Source: Fusobacterium sp. (GTDB taxonomy: Bacteria; Fusobacteriota; Fusobacteriia; Fusobacteriales; Fusobacteriaceae). From it: a stretch of DNA of 47,749 nt. The notes under the pieces were generated by a model. The model searched no databases, was not told the origin of the DNA, and worked only from the letters and a program-made list of their open reading frames with translations. The stretch covers positions 1-47,749 of the forward strand of contig DXWL01000015.1 in assembly GCA_019416865.1 (NCBI GenBank), in the 5' to 3' direction. Every line of letters begins with the position of its first letter. Position 1 is the first letter of the stretch. Made by a program: the position numbers and the translations under genes. This document shows positions 33,026-42,462 of this stretch, in pieces.

Positions 33026-34633
33026 TTATTTTTTAGCAGTGATTTTTTCTACATGATATCTGTTGCTTGGACTCCATAAAAGATATTGATCAATCCCCAA
33101 ATCTTCCAGAGCTTTTATCTGCTCTTTTACAGCCTTAACATCATAAGTAATGTGTCCTTTTACCCATTTAGCTGTAAAATCTTGAATCCATGGTCTTATC
33201 TCTGCTCCATTATCAATGTTTTCATTTCTGTTTATTGAATCAAGAGTACAGTAGTAAATTGTTTTATATGGTGCAGCATCAGGAACAGGTATACCATAAG
33301 CTCCATTTATATAATGGCTAGGATACATCATAGGAGATATATAATGAACATATCCGCTTATTGCCTCCCAATATTGCCCAAGTCCCATATCATCTTGGAA
33401 AGTTCCTATTTGACCATAAATATCGGCATTTATATATACATGATAAGGAGTTAACTCCTCCCAAGCATATTTTAAATATTTTTGAATTGCCACTGGCTTA
33501 GAATCGTTTTCTGTATTTCTGTAATCAAGATAAGCATCAAGTTTTCCTCCATTTGAAGCAGGAAATCTTACATAATCAAATTGTATCTCATTAAATCCAA
33601 TTTTTGCTGCCTCTTTTGCAACTGCTACATTATACTCCCAAAGATTTTTATCATGAGGTGATACCCAAATTATTCCGTCTTTATTCATAAAAGGTTTTCC
33701 TGTTTTCTTTTCTATGATAGCTTTTCCTGGATTTTGTTTTGCATAAACTGGATCTTTAAAAGATACTATTCTTGCAATTGTATAAATATTATTTTCTTTA
33801 AGTTTTTTCATAAATTTTTCTATATCTTTGATATATACTCTTGAAAAAGCTTTTGAGTTATATTTTAAAATACTATCATCCATTTTAAACAGAAGCTGTC
33901 CTTCATCATCTTTTACATCTATTACAAAAGCATTAATTTCTGACTCTTTAGCAAGTTGAATAAGAGCATCCATTTTTTTCTCTGATGAAGCTGAATAAAC
34001 AGTAAGATATATCCCCTTAACATCTATTTTAGGATTATCTGGAAACTCTATTTTTTCAGGAAAATTTTTAAGCTCAAGTTTGTTCCACGATTTTGGAAGA
34101 GTTTTATAAGCGTTTGTTGTGAGATGTTTTTCCATTATCCATCCCTCTTTTTCCTTCAAATCTTTTCTATATTTCACACGAACCCATTTTTCATATTTTT
34201 TAGGAGCTGTATTTTCTTCCACAATTACTTCTGTTTCTTTTACATTATCAGACTTTTCTGGCAAAATAATTCTTACTTTTTCATCATCGTTTACAAAAGG
34301 TTTTTCCTGTTTTACTTTTTTTACAGTTTTATTAGGTTTAACTGTATCTGTTTTTCCTTGCTCTATAATTTCCATATTTTTTCTTTCTGCAACCAAAAGT
34401 CTTGTATTCTGTTTAAGTACATCTGTTATTTTTTTTGTTTCATAAGAATCAAGAACAGATGTCTTAAGAGCTGTAGTATATAAAAATTCCTTTGGTGGTT
34501 CTGGTTTTACTATTTCTGTCTGAACAGGTATAGTTTCTGCTCTGCCTACACTTTCACTTTTACACGAAATAAAAGCCAGTGAAAAAACAGCTACTACTGA
34601 TATAAAAAGATTTTTTTTCTTAAAAATTTTCAA
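33026..34633 (-). CDS. Lipoprotein with SH3-like region and putative glycoside hydrolase domain (DUF4015 type)
   Basis: 535 residues. Lipobox LAFIS-C (Cys24). A low-complexity Lys/Glu/Val linker (about 30-145) leads to an SH3b-like piece (KWVRVKYRKDLKEKEGWIMEKHL). From about 205 the C-terminal domain has the TIM-barrel pattern of the DUF4015 putative glycosidase family: KGIYLTVYSAS, INAFVIDVKDDEGQL, NIYTIARIVSFKDP, EIQFDYVRFPA, YINADIYGQIG, YISPMMYPSHY. The substrate is unknown; a wall or surface glycan is a reasonable guess. The start is TTG (34633) with GGGAGG six bases upstream. Single-gene unit, divergent from the M16 peptidase. Confidence 0.85.
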   Translation of the reverse strand: MKIFKKKNLFISVVAVFSLAFISCKSESVGRAETIPVQTEIVKPEPPKEFLYTTALKTSVLDSYETKKITDVLKQNTRLLVAERKNMEIIEQGKTDTVKPNKTVKKVKQEKPFVNDDEKVRIILPEKSDNVKETEVIVEENTAPKKYEKWVRVKYRKDLKEKEGWIMEKHLTTNAYKTLPKSWNKLELKNFPEKIEFPDNPKIDVKGIYLTVYSASSEKKMDALIQLAKESEINAFVIDVKDDEGQLLFKMDDSILKYNSKAFSRVYIKDIEKFMKKLKENNIYTIARIVSFKDPVYAKQNPGKAIIEKKTGKPFMNKDGIIWVSPHDKNLWEYNVAVAKEAAKIGFNEIQFDYVRFPASNGGKLDAYLDYRNTENDSKPVAIQKYLKYAWEELTPYHVYINADIYGQIGTFQDDMGLGQYWEAISGYVHYISPMMYPSHYINGAYGIPVPDAAPYKTIYYCTLDSINRNENIDNGAEIRPWIQDFTAKWVKGHITYDVKAVKEQIKALEDLGIDQYLLWSPSNRYHVEKITAKK

Positions 34634-34695
34634 AATTTTCCTCCCTATATTTTTAAACTGAAATTTTTTATTTTTTAGAATTTTATGACTTTATA

Positions 34696-34741
34696 AGTAT
34701 ACCATATAATCCTTTTTTAAACATCAAAATTATGATAAAAT
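34696..34741. promoter_or_regulatory. Divergent promoter region between the GH-like lipoprotein and M16 peptidase
   Basis: Plus strand: TGA-TAAAAT (34734-34741), about 45 bases before the M16 start. Minus strand: TGG-TATACT (34704-34696), about 60 bases before the GH-like gene. Both are extended -10 forms with poor -35 boxes. This is the point where gene direction changes for the window. Confidence 0.45.
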
Positions 34742-34786
34742 TAATTGAATAAGATTCAAATTTAATTATTCGCAAAGGAGATAAAA

Positions 34787-37564
34787 ATGAACACAAGAAA
34801 AAAATTACTCGCTCTTATCTTTTTGATAATCTCCATTTTTACATGGGCAGAGATAAAAGTAGAAAATCCCAAAGAATTAGTAATTGGAAAACTCTCAAAC
34901 GGAATGACATATTATATATATCCAAATAAGATGCCTGAAAACAGGGTATCTGTAAACGTTTTAGTAAAAGCAGGTTCCCTTGAGGAAGATGAAGATCAGT
35001 TGGGAATGGCTCATCTTATAGAACATCTTTGTTTTAATGGAACTGAAAAATACAACAAAAACGAAGTTGTAAAATATTATCAGTCAATAGGATTAAATTT
35101 TGGAGGAGATCTTAATGCTCACACAGGGTTTGACGAAACTGTTTATAAAATCCAACTTCCTACAGATAACAAGGAAAAATTTGAAAAAGGTGTGGAAGTT
35201 TTAAAAGAGATGACTTTAAAACCTACTTTTAAGCAAGAAGATATTGATAATGAAAAAAATATTATTAAGGAAGAATGGAGGCTTGGGCAAGGACTTTCTG
35301 ACAGAATAACAAAAGTTTTTCAAAAAGAACTTTTCCACGATTCAAGATATGGAAAAAGATTCCCTATAGGAGATATGGATATTATCTCAAAAACTCAAAG
35401 AGATGTTCTAAAAAGATATTACGACAAATGGTATCACCCTGAAAATATGGCTGTTGTAATGGTAGGGGATATTGATACAAAATATGCAGAACAAATTATA
35501 AAAAAATATTTCGATTATAAAGAAACAAGAAAATTTATTCCAAGAAAAGAATATAGATTGAAAGAACTTGATAACAGATACACTGTTTTTAAAGATAAGG
35601 AATTAACATACGTTCTTCTTGAAATCACAGGAAGAGAGGATTACAATTTCACTAATGAAAATATAAAGGCTGAAGATTTCTATAAAAATCTTCTTTTCAG
35701 ACTTCTTCTTTCAAACAGAATTAATGAAGAAATAAAATCTGGAAATAATTCCATATATGAAGGGGGATATTACAGCTGGGAACTTTCAAAAGACAGACTT
35801 AATACTTTTTATGCTGTAATAAATAAAAATCAAATTCCTAATGGAATCTCTTCTGCTGTAAAAATTATAAAAGACATGGCTGTAAATGGAGTATCTATTG
35901 AAGAACTTAATCTTGAAAAAGAAAATTTAAAAAGTGCTTTTGAGGATTCTGTAAAAAACAGAGACAGCCTTGAAAATGAACAGATAATTCCTGCTGTGAG
36001 AAAAGTATTTTTAAATAATGATACCTTTGCAGATTCTGATGATATATTAAAATATTATAATGAATTTTCAAAAAATATTACAACTGAAGATATCAAAGAT
36101 ATAGCTGAAAAATTTTATAATGACAAACTGGTATCAATACTCTTTGCTCCTGACAGCAGTGAGGTAAAAGTTCCGAACGAAACTGAATTTAAAAATCTTC
36201 TTCTTTCTTCAAGAAATGTTGAGATAAAAAAAAGAGAAAATAAAAATTTCAATATTAATTTAGAGAAACCTAAGCTTACAGAAGGTAAAATTACAGAGAT
36301 AAAAGACTTCAAAAATTATGAAAAAATAACTCTTTCAAATGGAATAGAGTTTTTATATAAGCAAACTGATTTTGAAAAGGACAAAATATATATCAAACTT
36401 TTCAAAAGAGAGGGAAGTCTTAATGACAGTGAAGAGATGTATCTCAACTCCCTTTTTGCTGCTGATATTATAGAAAATTCAGGAGTAGGAAATATTGAAT
36501 ATGAAAATATAGATAGATTTATGAAAGGGAAAGAATTTTCTACAGAGATGTACATAGGTGATTTTGAGCAAGGAGCAATTATTGTATCAAATCACAAAGA
36601 TCTATATACAGCTCTTGATTCTTTTATGTATATAATAAAAGAACCTAAACTTTCATCAAAACTTTATGACACTATGATGGTGAATACAAAAGAGGCTCTT
36701 GAAAACAGAAAAAATTCTCCTGATTCTCTTTACTCAGATAAGATAACAGAGATTTTATTCAAAAATAATTTGAGAAAAAGAACTATTACTGCTTCCGATT
36801 TAGAAAAAATAAATAAGCAAAAAATTATGGAAGAATACAAAAATAAATTTTCTGACTTTACAAACTTTAAAGGAGTAATTTTGGGAGCTGTCAATAAAGA
36901 AGAAGCTGAAAATATTTTAAAAAAATATTTTGCCTCTCTTCCAGTAAACTCTGCTGAAAAAAATAAAATTTCCTCTGAACAATTTCTTAATATAAAATAT
37001 CCTCAAGGAAATATTTCAGAAACTGTTGTTAAAGGAGTAGATAAAAAAGTCAAAGTTTCTCTTTATTATCCTTTAAAAGTAGAATATTCACAAAATAACA
37101 GCTATATGGCTCAAGCTTTTGAAAATATTTTAAGAATAAATCTTATTGATGAAGTGAGAGAAAAACTTGGAAGGGTATACGGAATTTCTCCAAAAGTATT
37201 TATAAGCAAAAATGAAAATGGCTATCTTCAAGTAAAATTTGCTACTGATCCAAAAAGAGCAGATGAGATAACAGAAGCTGTAAAAAAAGAGATTGAAAAA
37301 CTTATAAATGGTGAAATTAAAAAATCATCTCTTGAAAGTATTGTTAAAAATTATAGACTTGTATATGAAAACAGTCAAAAACAAAATGGTTGGTGGAGTG
37401 CTTATCTTACAGAAAAAATAAAAAGAGGTGATGACTTTGAGCCTTACACACCTTCTGAATTTGAAACAAAAATAACTGAAAAAGAGTTAACTCCTTTCTT
37501 TCAAAAAATGATTGACAAAAATAACTGTATTAAAGTAATATTAATACCAGAGAGAGAAGAATAG
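34787..37564 (+). CDS. M16 family zinc metalloprotease (PqqL-like)
   Basis: 925 residues. Sec signal peptide cleaved after TWA (residue 21), so it acts outside the cytoplasm, probably in the periplasm. The inverted zinc motif HLIEH (H76, E79, H80) with the third ligand Glu156 (DNEKNIIKEEW) marks an active N-terminal M16 domain. The second half (from about 510) is an inactive M16-like domain with a GRVYGISPKVFI match near the end, as in two-domain PqqL/YmxG enzymes. Likely digests peptides. Ribosome site AAAGGAG. Followed by the carbonic anhydrase after 52 bases. Confidence 0.93.
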   Translation: MNTRKKLLALIFLIISIFTWAEIKVENPKELVIGKLSNGMTYYIYPNKMPENRVSVNVLVKAGSLEEDEDQLGMAHLIEHLCFNGTEKYNKNEVVKYYQSIGLNFGGDLNAHTGFDETVYKIQLPTDNKEKFEKGVEVLKEMTLKPTFKQEDIDNEKNIIKEEWRLGQGLSDRITKVFQKELFHDSRYGKRFPIGDMDIISKTQRDVLKRYYDKWYHPENMAVVMVGDIDTKYAEQIIKKYFDYKETRKFIPRKEYRLKELDNRYTVFKDKELTYVLLEITGREDYNFTNENIKAEDFYKNLLFRLLLSNRINEEIKSGNNSIYEGGYYSWELSKDRLNTFYAVINKNQIPNGISSAVKIIKDMAVNGVSIEELNLEKENLKSAFEDSVKNRDSLENEQIIPAVRKVFLNNDTFADSDDILKYYNEFSKNITTEDIKDIAEKFYNDKLVSILFAPDSSEVKVPNETEFKNLLLSSRNVEIKKRENKNFNINLEKPKLTEGKITEIKDFKNYEKITLSNGIEFLYKQTDFEKDKIYIKLFKREGSLNDSEEMYLNSLFAADIIENSGVGNIEYENIDRFMKGKEFSTEMYIGDFEQGAIIVSNHKDLYTALDSFMYIIKEPKLSSKLYDTMMVNTKEALENRKNSPDSLYSDKITEILFKNNLRKRTITASDLEKINKQKIMEEYKNKFSDFTNFKGVILGAVNKEEAENILKKYFASLPVNSAEKNKISSEQFLNIKYPQGNISETVVKGVDKKVKVSLYYPLKVEYSQNNSYMAQAFENILRINLIDEVREKLGRVYGISPKVFISKNENGYLQVKFATDPKRADEITEAVKKEIEKLINGEIKKSSLESIVKNYRLVYENSQKQNGWWSAYLTEKIKRGDDFEPYTPSEFETKITEKELTPFFQKMIDKNNCIKVILIPEREE

Positions 37565-37616
37565 TGCTTTAAAAAGCAGAAAAATAAACTTTATATGACA
37601 AAGGCGGGTGTTTGAT

Positions 37617-38231
37617 TTGACTGAAAAAAATAAAAATTTAGATGAGATTTTAAGTTTTAACAAAAAATTTGTGGAAAATAAAGATTATGAAGCTTTTGAC
37701 ACAACAAAGTATCCTGATAAAAAAATGGTTGTTGTTTCATGTATGGATACAAGACTTACAGAGCTTCTTCCAAAAGCAATGAATGTAAGAAATGGAGATG
37801 CTAAATTTATAAAAAATGCAGGAGGAGTAATTGTACATCCTTTTGGAAGTGCTATGAGAAGTATCATAGTTTGTGTTTATGAATTTGATGTTAAAGAAGT
37901 TTATATAGTTGGGCATTTTCATTGTGGAATGAGCGGAATAGACCCAAGCAAAACTATCCAAAAAATGATCGACAGAGGAATTTCAAAAAATACTATCGAA
38001 ACTTTAAGTAATGCTGGAATAAAAGTTAACAAATGGCTTTATGGTTTTGATTCTGTAGAAATATCTCTTATAGAGAGTGTAGAAAAAGTAAGAAATCACC
38101 CTCTTATGCCAAAAGATGTAGCTGTTCACGGACTTCTTATAGACCCTAAGACAGGACAACTTTTCCTTAGAATAAATGGTTGGGATGCTGTGGAAGCTTA
38201 CAAAGAAACTTTGAAAGAACAGGAAAAATAA
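37617..38231 (+). CDS. Beta-carbonic anhydrase
   Basis: About 204 residues; interconverts CO2 and bicarbonate. Zinc ligands are in SCMDTRL (Cys45, with the Asp-Arg dyad Asp47/Arg49, counting from the GTG) and GHFHCGM (His103, Cys106). The open frame includes a GTG at 37608, but AAGGCGG abuts that codon; TTG at 37617 has nine-base spacing, so it is preferred, giving MTEKNKNLDEIL. One base separates its stop from the next ATG, so it is coupled to the LolC-like gene, although the functions look unrelated. Confidence 0.93.
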   Translation: MTEKNKNLDEILSFNKKFVENKDYEAFDTTKYPDKKMVVVSCMDTRLTELLPKAMNVRNGDAKFIKNAGGVIVHPFGSAMRSIIVCVYEFDVKEVYIVGHFHCGMSGIDPSKTIQKMIDRGISKNTIETLSNAGIKVNKWLYGFDSVEISLIESVEKVRNHPLMPKDVAVHGLLIDPKTGQLFLRINGWDAVEAYKETLKEQEK

Positions 38232-38232
38232 T

Positions 38233-39399
38233 ATGCTTGAATTCTTTATAGCAAAAAAACATATATTAGAAAAGAAAAAACAAAGTCTTATAGGAATTTT
38301 AGGAATTACCATAGGGATAACCGTTCTTATGGTATCAATAGGTATTGCAAATGGACTTGATAAAAATATGATAAGCAGCATTTTATCTCTAGGAAGTCAT
38401 GTTACAATATCTGATCTCCATAGAGATGAAGGAAGTTACAAAACTGCTGTTGAAAAACTTGAAAAAGTTGAAGGAATAAAAAGTGTTATTCCAAAAGTAT
38501 CTACACAAGGAATCATAAAATATACAGGAACATTTGGAACTCATGTTTCAGGTGTAAAAGTAGACGGGTTGGATCTTGAAAGAGCTGCAAAAGGACTTGA
38601 TCTTCAGAAAAAAATTGTTTATGGTTCTATGAATCCTGAAAAGAAAAACACAATTCTTATAGGAAAAGAGCTTTTCAATCAACTTGGAGCTGATATAGGA
38701 GATAAAATTACTCTTGTATCTGCTGAAAATCAAGAACTTCCCCTTGAAATTGGAGGAGTTTTTGAAAGCGGATATTATGACTATGATATAAATATGGTTA
38801 TTATACCCCTTGCTACAGCACAGTATCTGATGTATATGGGAGATGAAGTTACAAGCCTTGAACTTACTCTTAATAATCCTTACAGAGCAGAAGAGATAGC
38901 TGATAAAATTTTTGATAAATTTGGATATATGAGCAGAACATGGGGAGAACAGAACAGAAATCTTCTTTCAGCTCTTGCTCTTGAAAAAACTGTAATGATA
39001 ATAGTATTTTCTCTTATAGTTGTAATAGCAGGATTTGTTGTATGGGTAATAATGAATATGCTGGTGAGAGAAAAAATAAAAGATATTGGTATTATGAGAG
39101 CAATGGGATTTCCTAAAAAAATAATAATGAGAATATTTCTTCTTGAAGGAATGACTTTGGGAGGAATTGGAATTTTTATCGGTACTTTTCTTTCATTGGG
39201 AATACTTTGGTATGTAAAAAATTATTCTATTTCAAGCATAACAAATATATACTATCTTACTAAGATACCTGTAGAGTTATCAGGAAAAGAAATTTTTACA
39301 ATAATTGGAGTAAACATTATAATTATTTTTCTTTCAAGTGTGTTTCCTGCATACAGAGCCGGAAAAATGGAAACTATGGAGGCATTAAGACATGAATAA
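38233..39399 (+). CDS. ABC transporter permease, FtsX/LolC-LolE type
   Basis: 388 residues. One N-terminal membrane helix (about 18-40), a large MacB-type periplasmic domain (41-250), then three helices (about 253-278, 300-328, 350-378). This is the LolC/LolE/MacB topology, moving lipoproteins or acting mechanically on periplasmic substrates. Overlaps the ATPase gene by 8 bases. One permease and one ATPase are present, so the complex would be a homodimeric permease, as with LolF-type systems. Lipoprotein export is a guess consistent with several lipoproteins here. Confidence 0.88.
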   Translation: MLEFFIAKKHILEKKKQSLIGILGITIGITVLMVSIGIANGLDKNMISSILSLGSHVTISDLHRDEGSYKTAVEKLEKVEGIKSVIPKVSTQGIIKYTGTFGTHVSGVKVDGLDLERAAKGLDLQKKIVYGSMNPEKKNTILIGKELFNQLGADIGDKITLVSAENQELPLEIGGVFESGYYDYDINMVIIPLATAQYLMYMGDEVTSLELTLNNPYRAEEIADKIFDKFGYMSRTWGEQNRNLLSALALEKTVMIIVFSLIVVIAGFVVWVIMNMLVREKIKDIGIMRAMGFPKKIIMRIFLLEGMTLGGIGIFIGTFLSLGILWYVKNYSISSITNIYYLTKIPVELSGKEIFTIIGVNIIIIFLSSVFPAYRAGKMETMEALRHE

Positions 39400-40084
39400 A
39401 ACAGCTCTGGAATTAAAAAAGATTAATAAAATATATAGAGGAAAAACTGAAAATATACATATACTAAAAGATCTTGATCTTATAGTTGATGAGGGAGAGT
39501 TTATCTCTATTTTAGGAAAATCTGGTTCTGGAAAATCTACTCTTTTAAATGTTATAGGAATGCTTGATACTGTTGATGAGGGAGAAATTATTATAAATGG
39601 TAAAAAAATTGACAGAAGCAATTCGTCGCATATAGATGAAATAAAAAACACCGAACTGGGATTTGTTTTTCAGTTTCATTATCTGCTTCCTGAATTTACA
39701 GCCCTTGAAAACGTAATGCTTCCTGCAATGCTTAAAAATTTTAAAAATAAAAAAGAGATTGAAACAAGAGCTAAAGAACTTCTTACAGAAGTTGGACTGG
39801 GAGAAAGATTTAACCACAAACCCAGTCAGCTTTCTGGAGGAGAAAAACAGAGAGTTGCAATTTCAAGAGCTCTTATAAATAATCCCAAAATTCTTTTGGC
39901 CGATGAACCTACAGGAAATCTTGATGAAGAAACAAGTAATAATATTCATAACATTTTTAAGAAAATAAGCGTCGAAAAGAAACAAACAATAATAGTTGTT
40001 ACTCACTCTAAAGAACTTTCAAATATTACTGATAAAAAGTATTATTTGAAAGGAGGAAAACTTTCCTTAGAAGAAAATTTATAA
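39392..40084 (+). CDS. ABC transporter ATP-binding protein, LolD/MacB type
   Basis: 230 residues. Walker A GKSGSGKSTL (about 38-47), Q loop FVFQFHYLLPEFTALENV, signature LSGGEKQRVAISRAL, Walker B KILLADEPTGNLDEE, and H loop VVTHS. The FHxLLPEFTALENV run is typical of LolD. Overlap with the permease gene argues they form one transporter. Confidence 0.93.
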   Translation: MNKTALELKKINKIYRGKTENIHILKDLDLIVDEGEFISILGKSGSGKSTLLNVIGMLDTVDEGEIIINGKKIDRSNSSHIDEIKNTELGFVFQFHYLLPEFTALENVMLPAMLKNFKNKKEIETRAKELLTEVGLGERFNHKPSQLSGGEKQRVAISRALINNPKILLADEPTGNLDEETSNNIHNIFKKISVEKKQTIIVVTHSKELSNITDKKYYLKGGKLSLEENL

Positions 40085-40210
40085 AAATAAAAATTTTTTA
40101 AATTTTTTTAAGAAAAAAAAAGGAAATTTGACTTCAATGGAGAATATATAAGTAACACAAGAAATATTATCTGATGAGTCAGTCAGGTAGTATACAGAGG
40201 AGTGATGTTT

Positions 40211-40759
40211 ATGAAAATTACAGTATTAGGAAGACATTTAGTAATAACAGACCCTATCAATGACTATGCAGTAAAAAAAATGGAGAAACTTGATAAGTAT
40301 TTTGACAATCTTGGAGATATTACAGTTACTCTTTCAGCAGTAAAACTAAAAAAAGGACCTTCACATACAGCGGAAGTTATAGCTAACGCTAATGGAAATA
40401 TATTAAAAGCAGTTGCTACAGAAAATGATTTATATGTTGCAATAGATAAAGCAGCAAATATCCTTGAAGGACAAATTAAAAAATATAAAGAAAAATTAAG
40501 AGATAATAAAGATGTTGTTTCTCATAGATCTTTCAGATTTGACCCTGTAACTAATACAGTATCAGCTGAAGCAACTAAGAAAGTTGTTAAAGTTGCTCTT
40601 GAAGCAAAACCTATGAATCTTGAAGAAGCTATACTTCAAATGGAAGCTTTAGGAAAAGATTTCTATGTATTCTTTAACTGTGATACTGAAGAAATGAATG
40701 TTATTTACAGAAAAAGAAATGGAAATTATGGACACATAGAACCTACATTAGAAGATTAA
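40211..40759 (+). CDS. hpf: Ribosome hibernation promoting factor, long form
   Basis: 182 residues: N-terminal S30AE domain (MKITVLGRHLVITDPINDYAVKKMEKL, about 1-100) and the C-terminal dimerisation domain (AKPMNLEEAILQMEALGKDFYVFFN, about 125-182), so it would form 100S ribosomes alone. The frame could start at a GTG (40202), but AGGAG is eight bases before ATG 40211, the better start. The 126-base gap before it has a TTGACT (40128-40133) but no well-spaced -10, so the promoter is uncertain. Confidence 0.95.
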   Translation: MKITVLGRHLVITDPINDYAVKKMEKLDKYFDNLGDITVTLSAVKLKKGPSHTAEVIANANGNILKAVATENDLYVAIDKAANILEGQIKKYKEKLRDNKDVVSHRSFRFDPVTNTVSAEATKKVVKVALEAKPMNLEEAILQMEALGKDFYVFFNCDTEEMNVIYRKRNGNYGHIEPTLED

Positions 40760-40774
40760 AAAATTTATAATTTT

Positions 40775-40803
40775 AAAGGGACGGCTCATCTGTCCCTTTT
40801 TTA
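40775..40803. terminator. Bidirectional terminator between hpf and MATE gene
   Basis: AAAGGGAC (40775-40782), 9-nt loop, GTCCCTTT (40792-40799), then T run. The MATE stop codon (40801-40803) lies in the T run, so one hairpin serves both converging genes. Confidence 0.85.
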
Positions 40804-42153
40804 TTGTGAAAGTTTTATTTTATTTCTATTTATCATTGCTTTAAATTTTTTTCTGTAAATATACACAAGAATTGAACTCTCTATTGTCCATTGAACAGCT
40901 GTAATTATCCAATAATATGTTATAGACATCTTATTCAAATAAATAAACCAAAACATAAGAGGCATTCTTATTCCCCAGTTACATAGAAAAGCTATTTTGA
41001 AAGGTGTTTTTGTATCTCCGCTTCCTTTTAATGCTCCTGCAAGAACCATATCTACAGCCATAGGAATCTGTTGAGCTGCTCCTATCATAAGACACTTACT
41101 TCCAAGACTTATTACCTCTATCTCCTCTTTTTTTATAAATAAAGATATTAGTTCCTCTGAAAAAAATAAAAATATTATACTGAAAAATCCCATAACCATT
41201 GCAGATATCATTGCTGATGTATTAGCATAGTTTTTTGCCTGTCTGAAATTTCTTTCTCCTACACTATGCCCTACAAGAGCAGTACAAGCGATAGCAAATC
41301 CCCACCCAGGCATAAAAGAAATACTTTCAATGGTTACTGTAATCTGATTAGCTGAAAATGCAAGACTTCCTAAAGTCATTACCATCATTACTCCTAAAAG
41401 TCTTGAAATACTTGAAGCCGCTTCTTGAAACCCTGAAGGGACAGCTAGTTTTATAAGATCTTTCATCTCTTTCAATTTTATTTTTTCATTCAAAGAAAGC
41501 TTAAAAGGAAGTTTCTTTCTCTGTAAAAAAATAAATATAAAATACATTATTTGTGCTCCTGCTGTAGCAGCTGCAGCTCCCTTTATCCCCCACTCAGGAA
41601 AACCATATTTTCCAAATATCAAAAGGTAATCAAAAGTCAAATTTACTATATTCATTATAACAGCACCATAAAGAGGAGTTTTTGTATCTTTGCATCCTCT
41701 GAAAATTCCATTGAGCATATTGGCACACATATAAAAAAACATTCCGCTGCAGCAAATTCTCATATATTGAACTGAAGTTTCAAATATTTCATTATCAGCT
41801 CCTGCTGTGCTTAAAATTTTTCTTGAAAAAATAAAAAATATCGAAGTAACTACAAATGCCAAAGTTACTCCTATTTTTATTCCCTGATTGGCATAACTTT
41901 TAGCAAGAGAAAGATTTTTATTTCCCAAAGATCTGGCAACTATTGAGGTCATTGCTATTGAAAGCCCCATTCCCATAAGAATATTTATAAATGTATACAT
42001 AAGCTCAGAACTAAGAGCCACTGCTGATACTCCCAATTGTCCTCCGTATCTTCCCACCATCATTGTGTCAAATACCCATATAAGCATATATAAAACCATC
42101 TCTCCCACAGCAGGAAGAGCTATTTTTAATATTTCTCGTACGTATTTAAACAT
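40801..42153 (-). CDS. MATE family efflux transporter
   Basis: 450 residues, 12 predicted membrane helices in two halves. The first half has LPAVGEMVLYMLIWVFDTMMVGRYGG (start), MGMGLSIAMTSIVARSLGNKN; the second AVPSGFQEAASSISRL and GWGFAIACTALVGHSVGERN. These are the usual MATE motifs. It probably exports cationic or drug-like compounds with Na+ or H+. Single-gene unit with a promoter at 42190-42218, divergent from metF. Confidence 0.93.
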   Translation of the reverse strand: MFKYVREILKIALPAVGEMVLYMLIWVFDTMMVGRYGGQLGVSAVALSSELMYTFINILMGMGLSIAMTSIVARSLGNKNLSLAKSYANQGIKIGVTLAFVVTSIFFIFSRKILSTAGADNEIFETSVQYMRICCSGMFFYMCANMLNGIFRGCKDTKTPLYGAVIMNIVNLTFDYLLIFGKYGFPEWGIKGAAAATAGAQIMYFIFIFLQRKKLPFKLSLNEKIKLKEMKDLIKLAVPSGFQEAASSISRLLGVMMVMTLGSLAFSANQITVTIESISFMPGWGFAIACTALVGHSVGERNFRQAKNYANTSAMISAMVMGFFSIIFLFFSEELISLFIKKEEIEVISLGSKCLMIGAAQQIPMAVDMVLAGALKGSGDTKTPFKIAFLCNWGIRMPLMFWFIYLNKMSITYYWIITAVQWTIESSILVYIYRKKFKAMINRNKIKLSQ

Positions 42154-42189
42154 AATAAGTTCACTCTCCTTATTATAAATCCTTTTTTA

Positions 42190-42218
42190 ATTCTAACATT
42201 TTTTTAATATTCAGTCTA
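42190..42218 (-). promoter_or_regulatory. Promoter of the MATE gene
   Basis: Minus strand: TAGACT (42218-42213), 17 bases, TAGAAT (42195-42190), with TG one base before the -10. Confidence 0.6.
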
Positions 42219-42244
42219 TATCCTTAAAAAATTATTATTCTTTG

Positions 42245-42273
42245 TTGACAGTTTCACATTTCTGTGCTAAAAT
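42245..42273 (+). promoter_or_regulatory. Promoter of the SAM riboswitch-metF-metH operon
   Basis: TTGACA (42245-42250), 17 bases, TAAAAT (42268-42273), with an extended TG (TGC-TAAAAT). The start would be near 42280, about 20 bases before riboswitch helix P1. Confidence 0.8.
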
Positions 42274-42298
42274 TCCTACAATATAAAAACAATCCATG

Positions 42299-42386
42299 TA
42301 GAGAGATGGAGGGACAGGCCCTATGATATCTCAGCAACCTGCTTAAAAAAGTGTGGTGCTAATTCCTGATAGATGGTATATCTCTA
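42299..42386 (+). promoter_or_regulatory. SAM-I riboswitch (S box) aptamer
   Basis: P1 is TAGAGA / TCTCTA (42299-42304, 42381-42386). Inside lie the class landmarks: GGAGGGAC, GGCCC, the AGCAACC stretch (42333-42339), then GGTGCTAATTCC (42355-42366). Those match the S-box consensus. It senses S-adenosylmethionine; SAM binding should allow the terminator at 42397-42432 and shut off metF-metH. Confidence 0.95.
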
Positions 42387-42396
42387 TTAAAATATA

Positions 42397-42434
42397 GACT
42401 TCTTTCATCTATCAGATGAAGGAAGTTTTTTTAT
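42397..42434 (+). terminator. SAM-I riboswitch expression-platform terminator
   Basis: CTTCTTTCATCT (42399-42410), a 3-nt loop and AGATGAAGGAAG (42414-42425), 12 pairs with one G-T, followed by T7. An alternative pairing GATAGATG (42368-42375) with CATCTATC (42406-42413) would serve as the antiterminator when SAM is absent. Confidence 0.9.
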
Positions 42435-42462
42435 TATATTTTTATGTTATGGGGGAATATTT

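Noticed and set aside
34119..34483. Two plus-strand open frames opposite the GH-like lipoprotein linker
   Set aside because: They arise from the Lys/Glu/Val-rich linker read backwards, overlap each other in different frames and lack start signals.
40171..40200. CTGATGAGTC upstream of hpf, resembling a hammerhead ribozyme core
   Set aside because: The matching GAAA segment and the flanking stems are absent, so the core cannot form.
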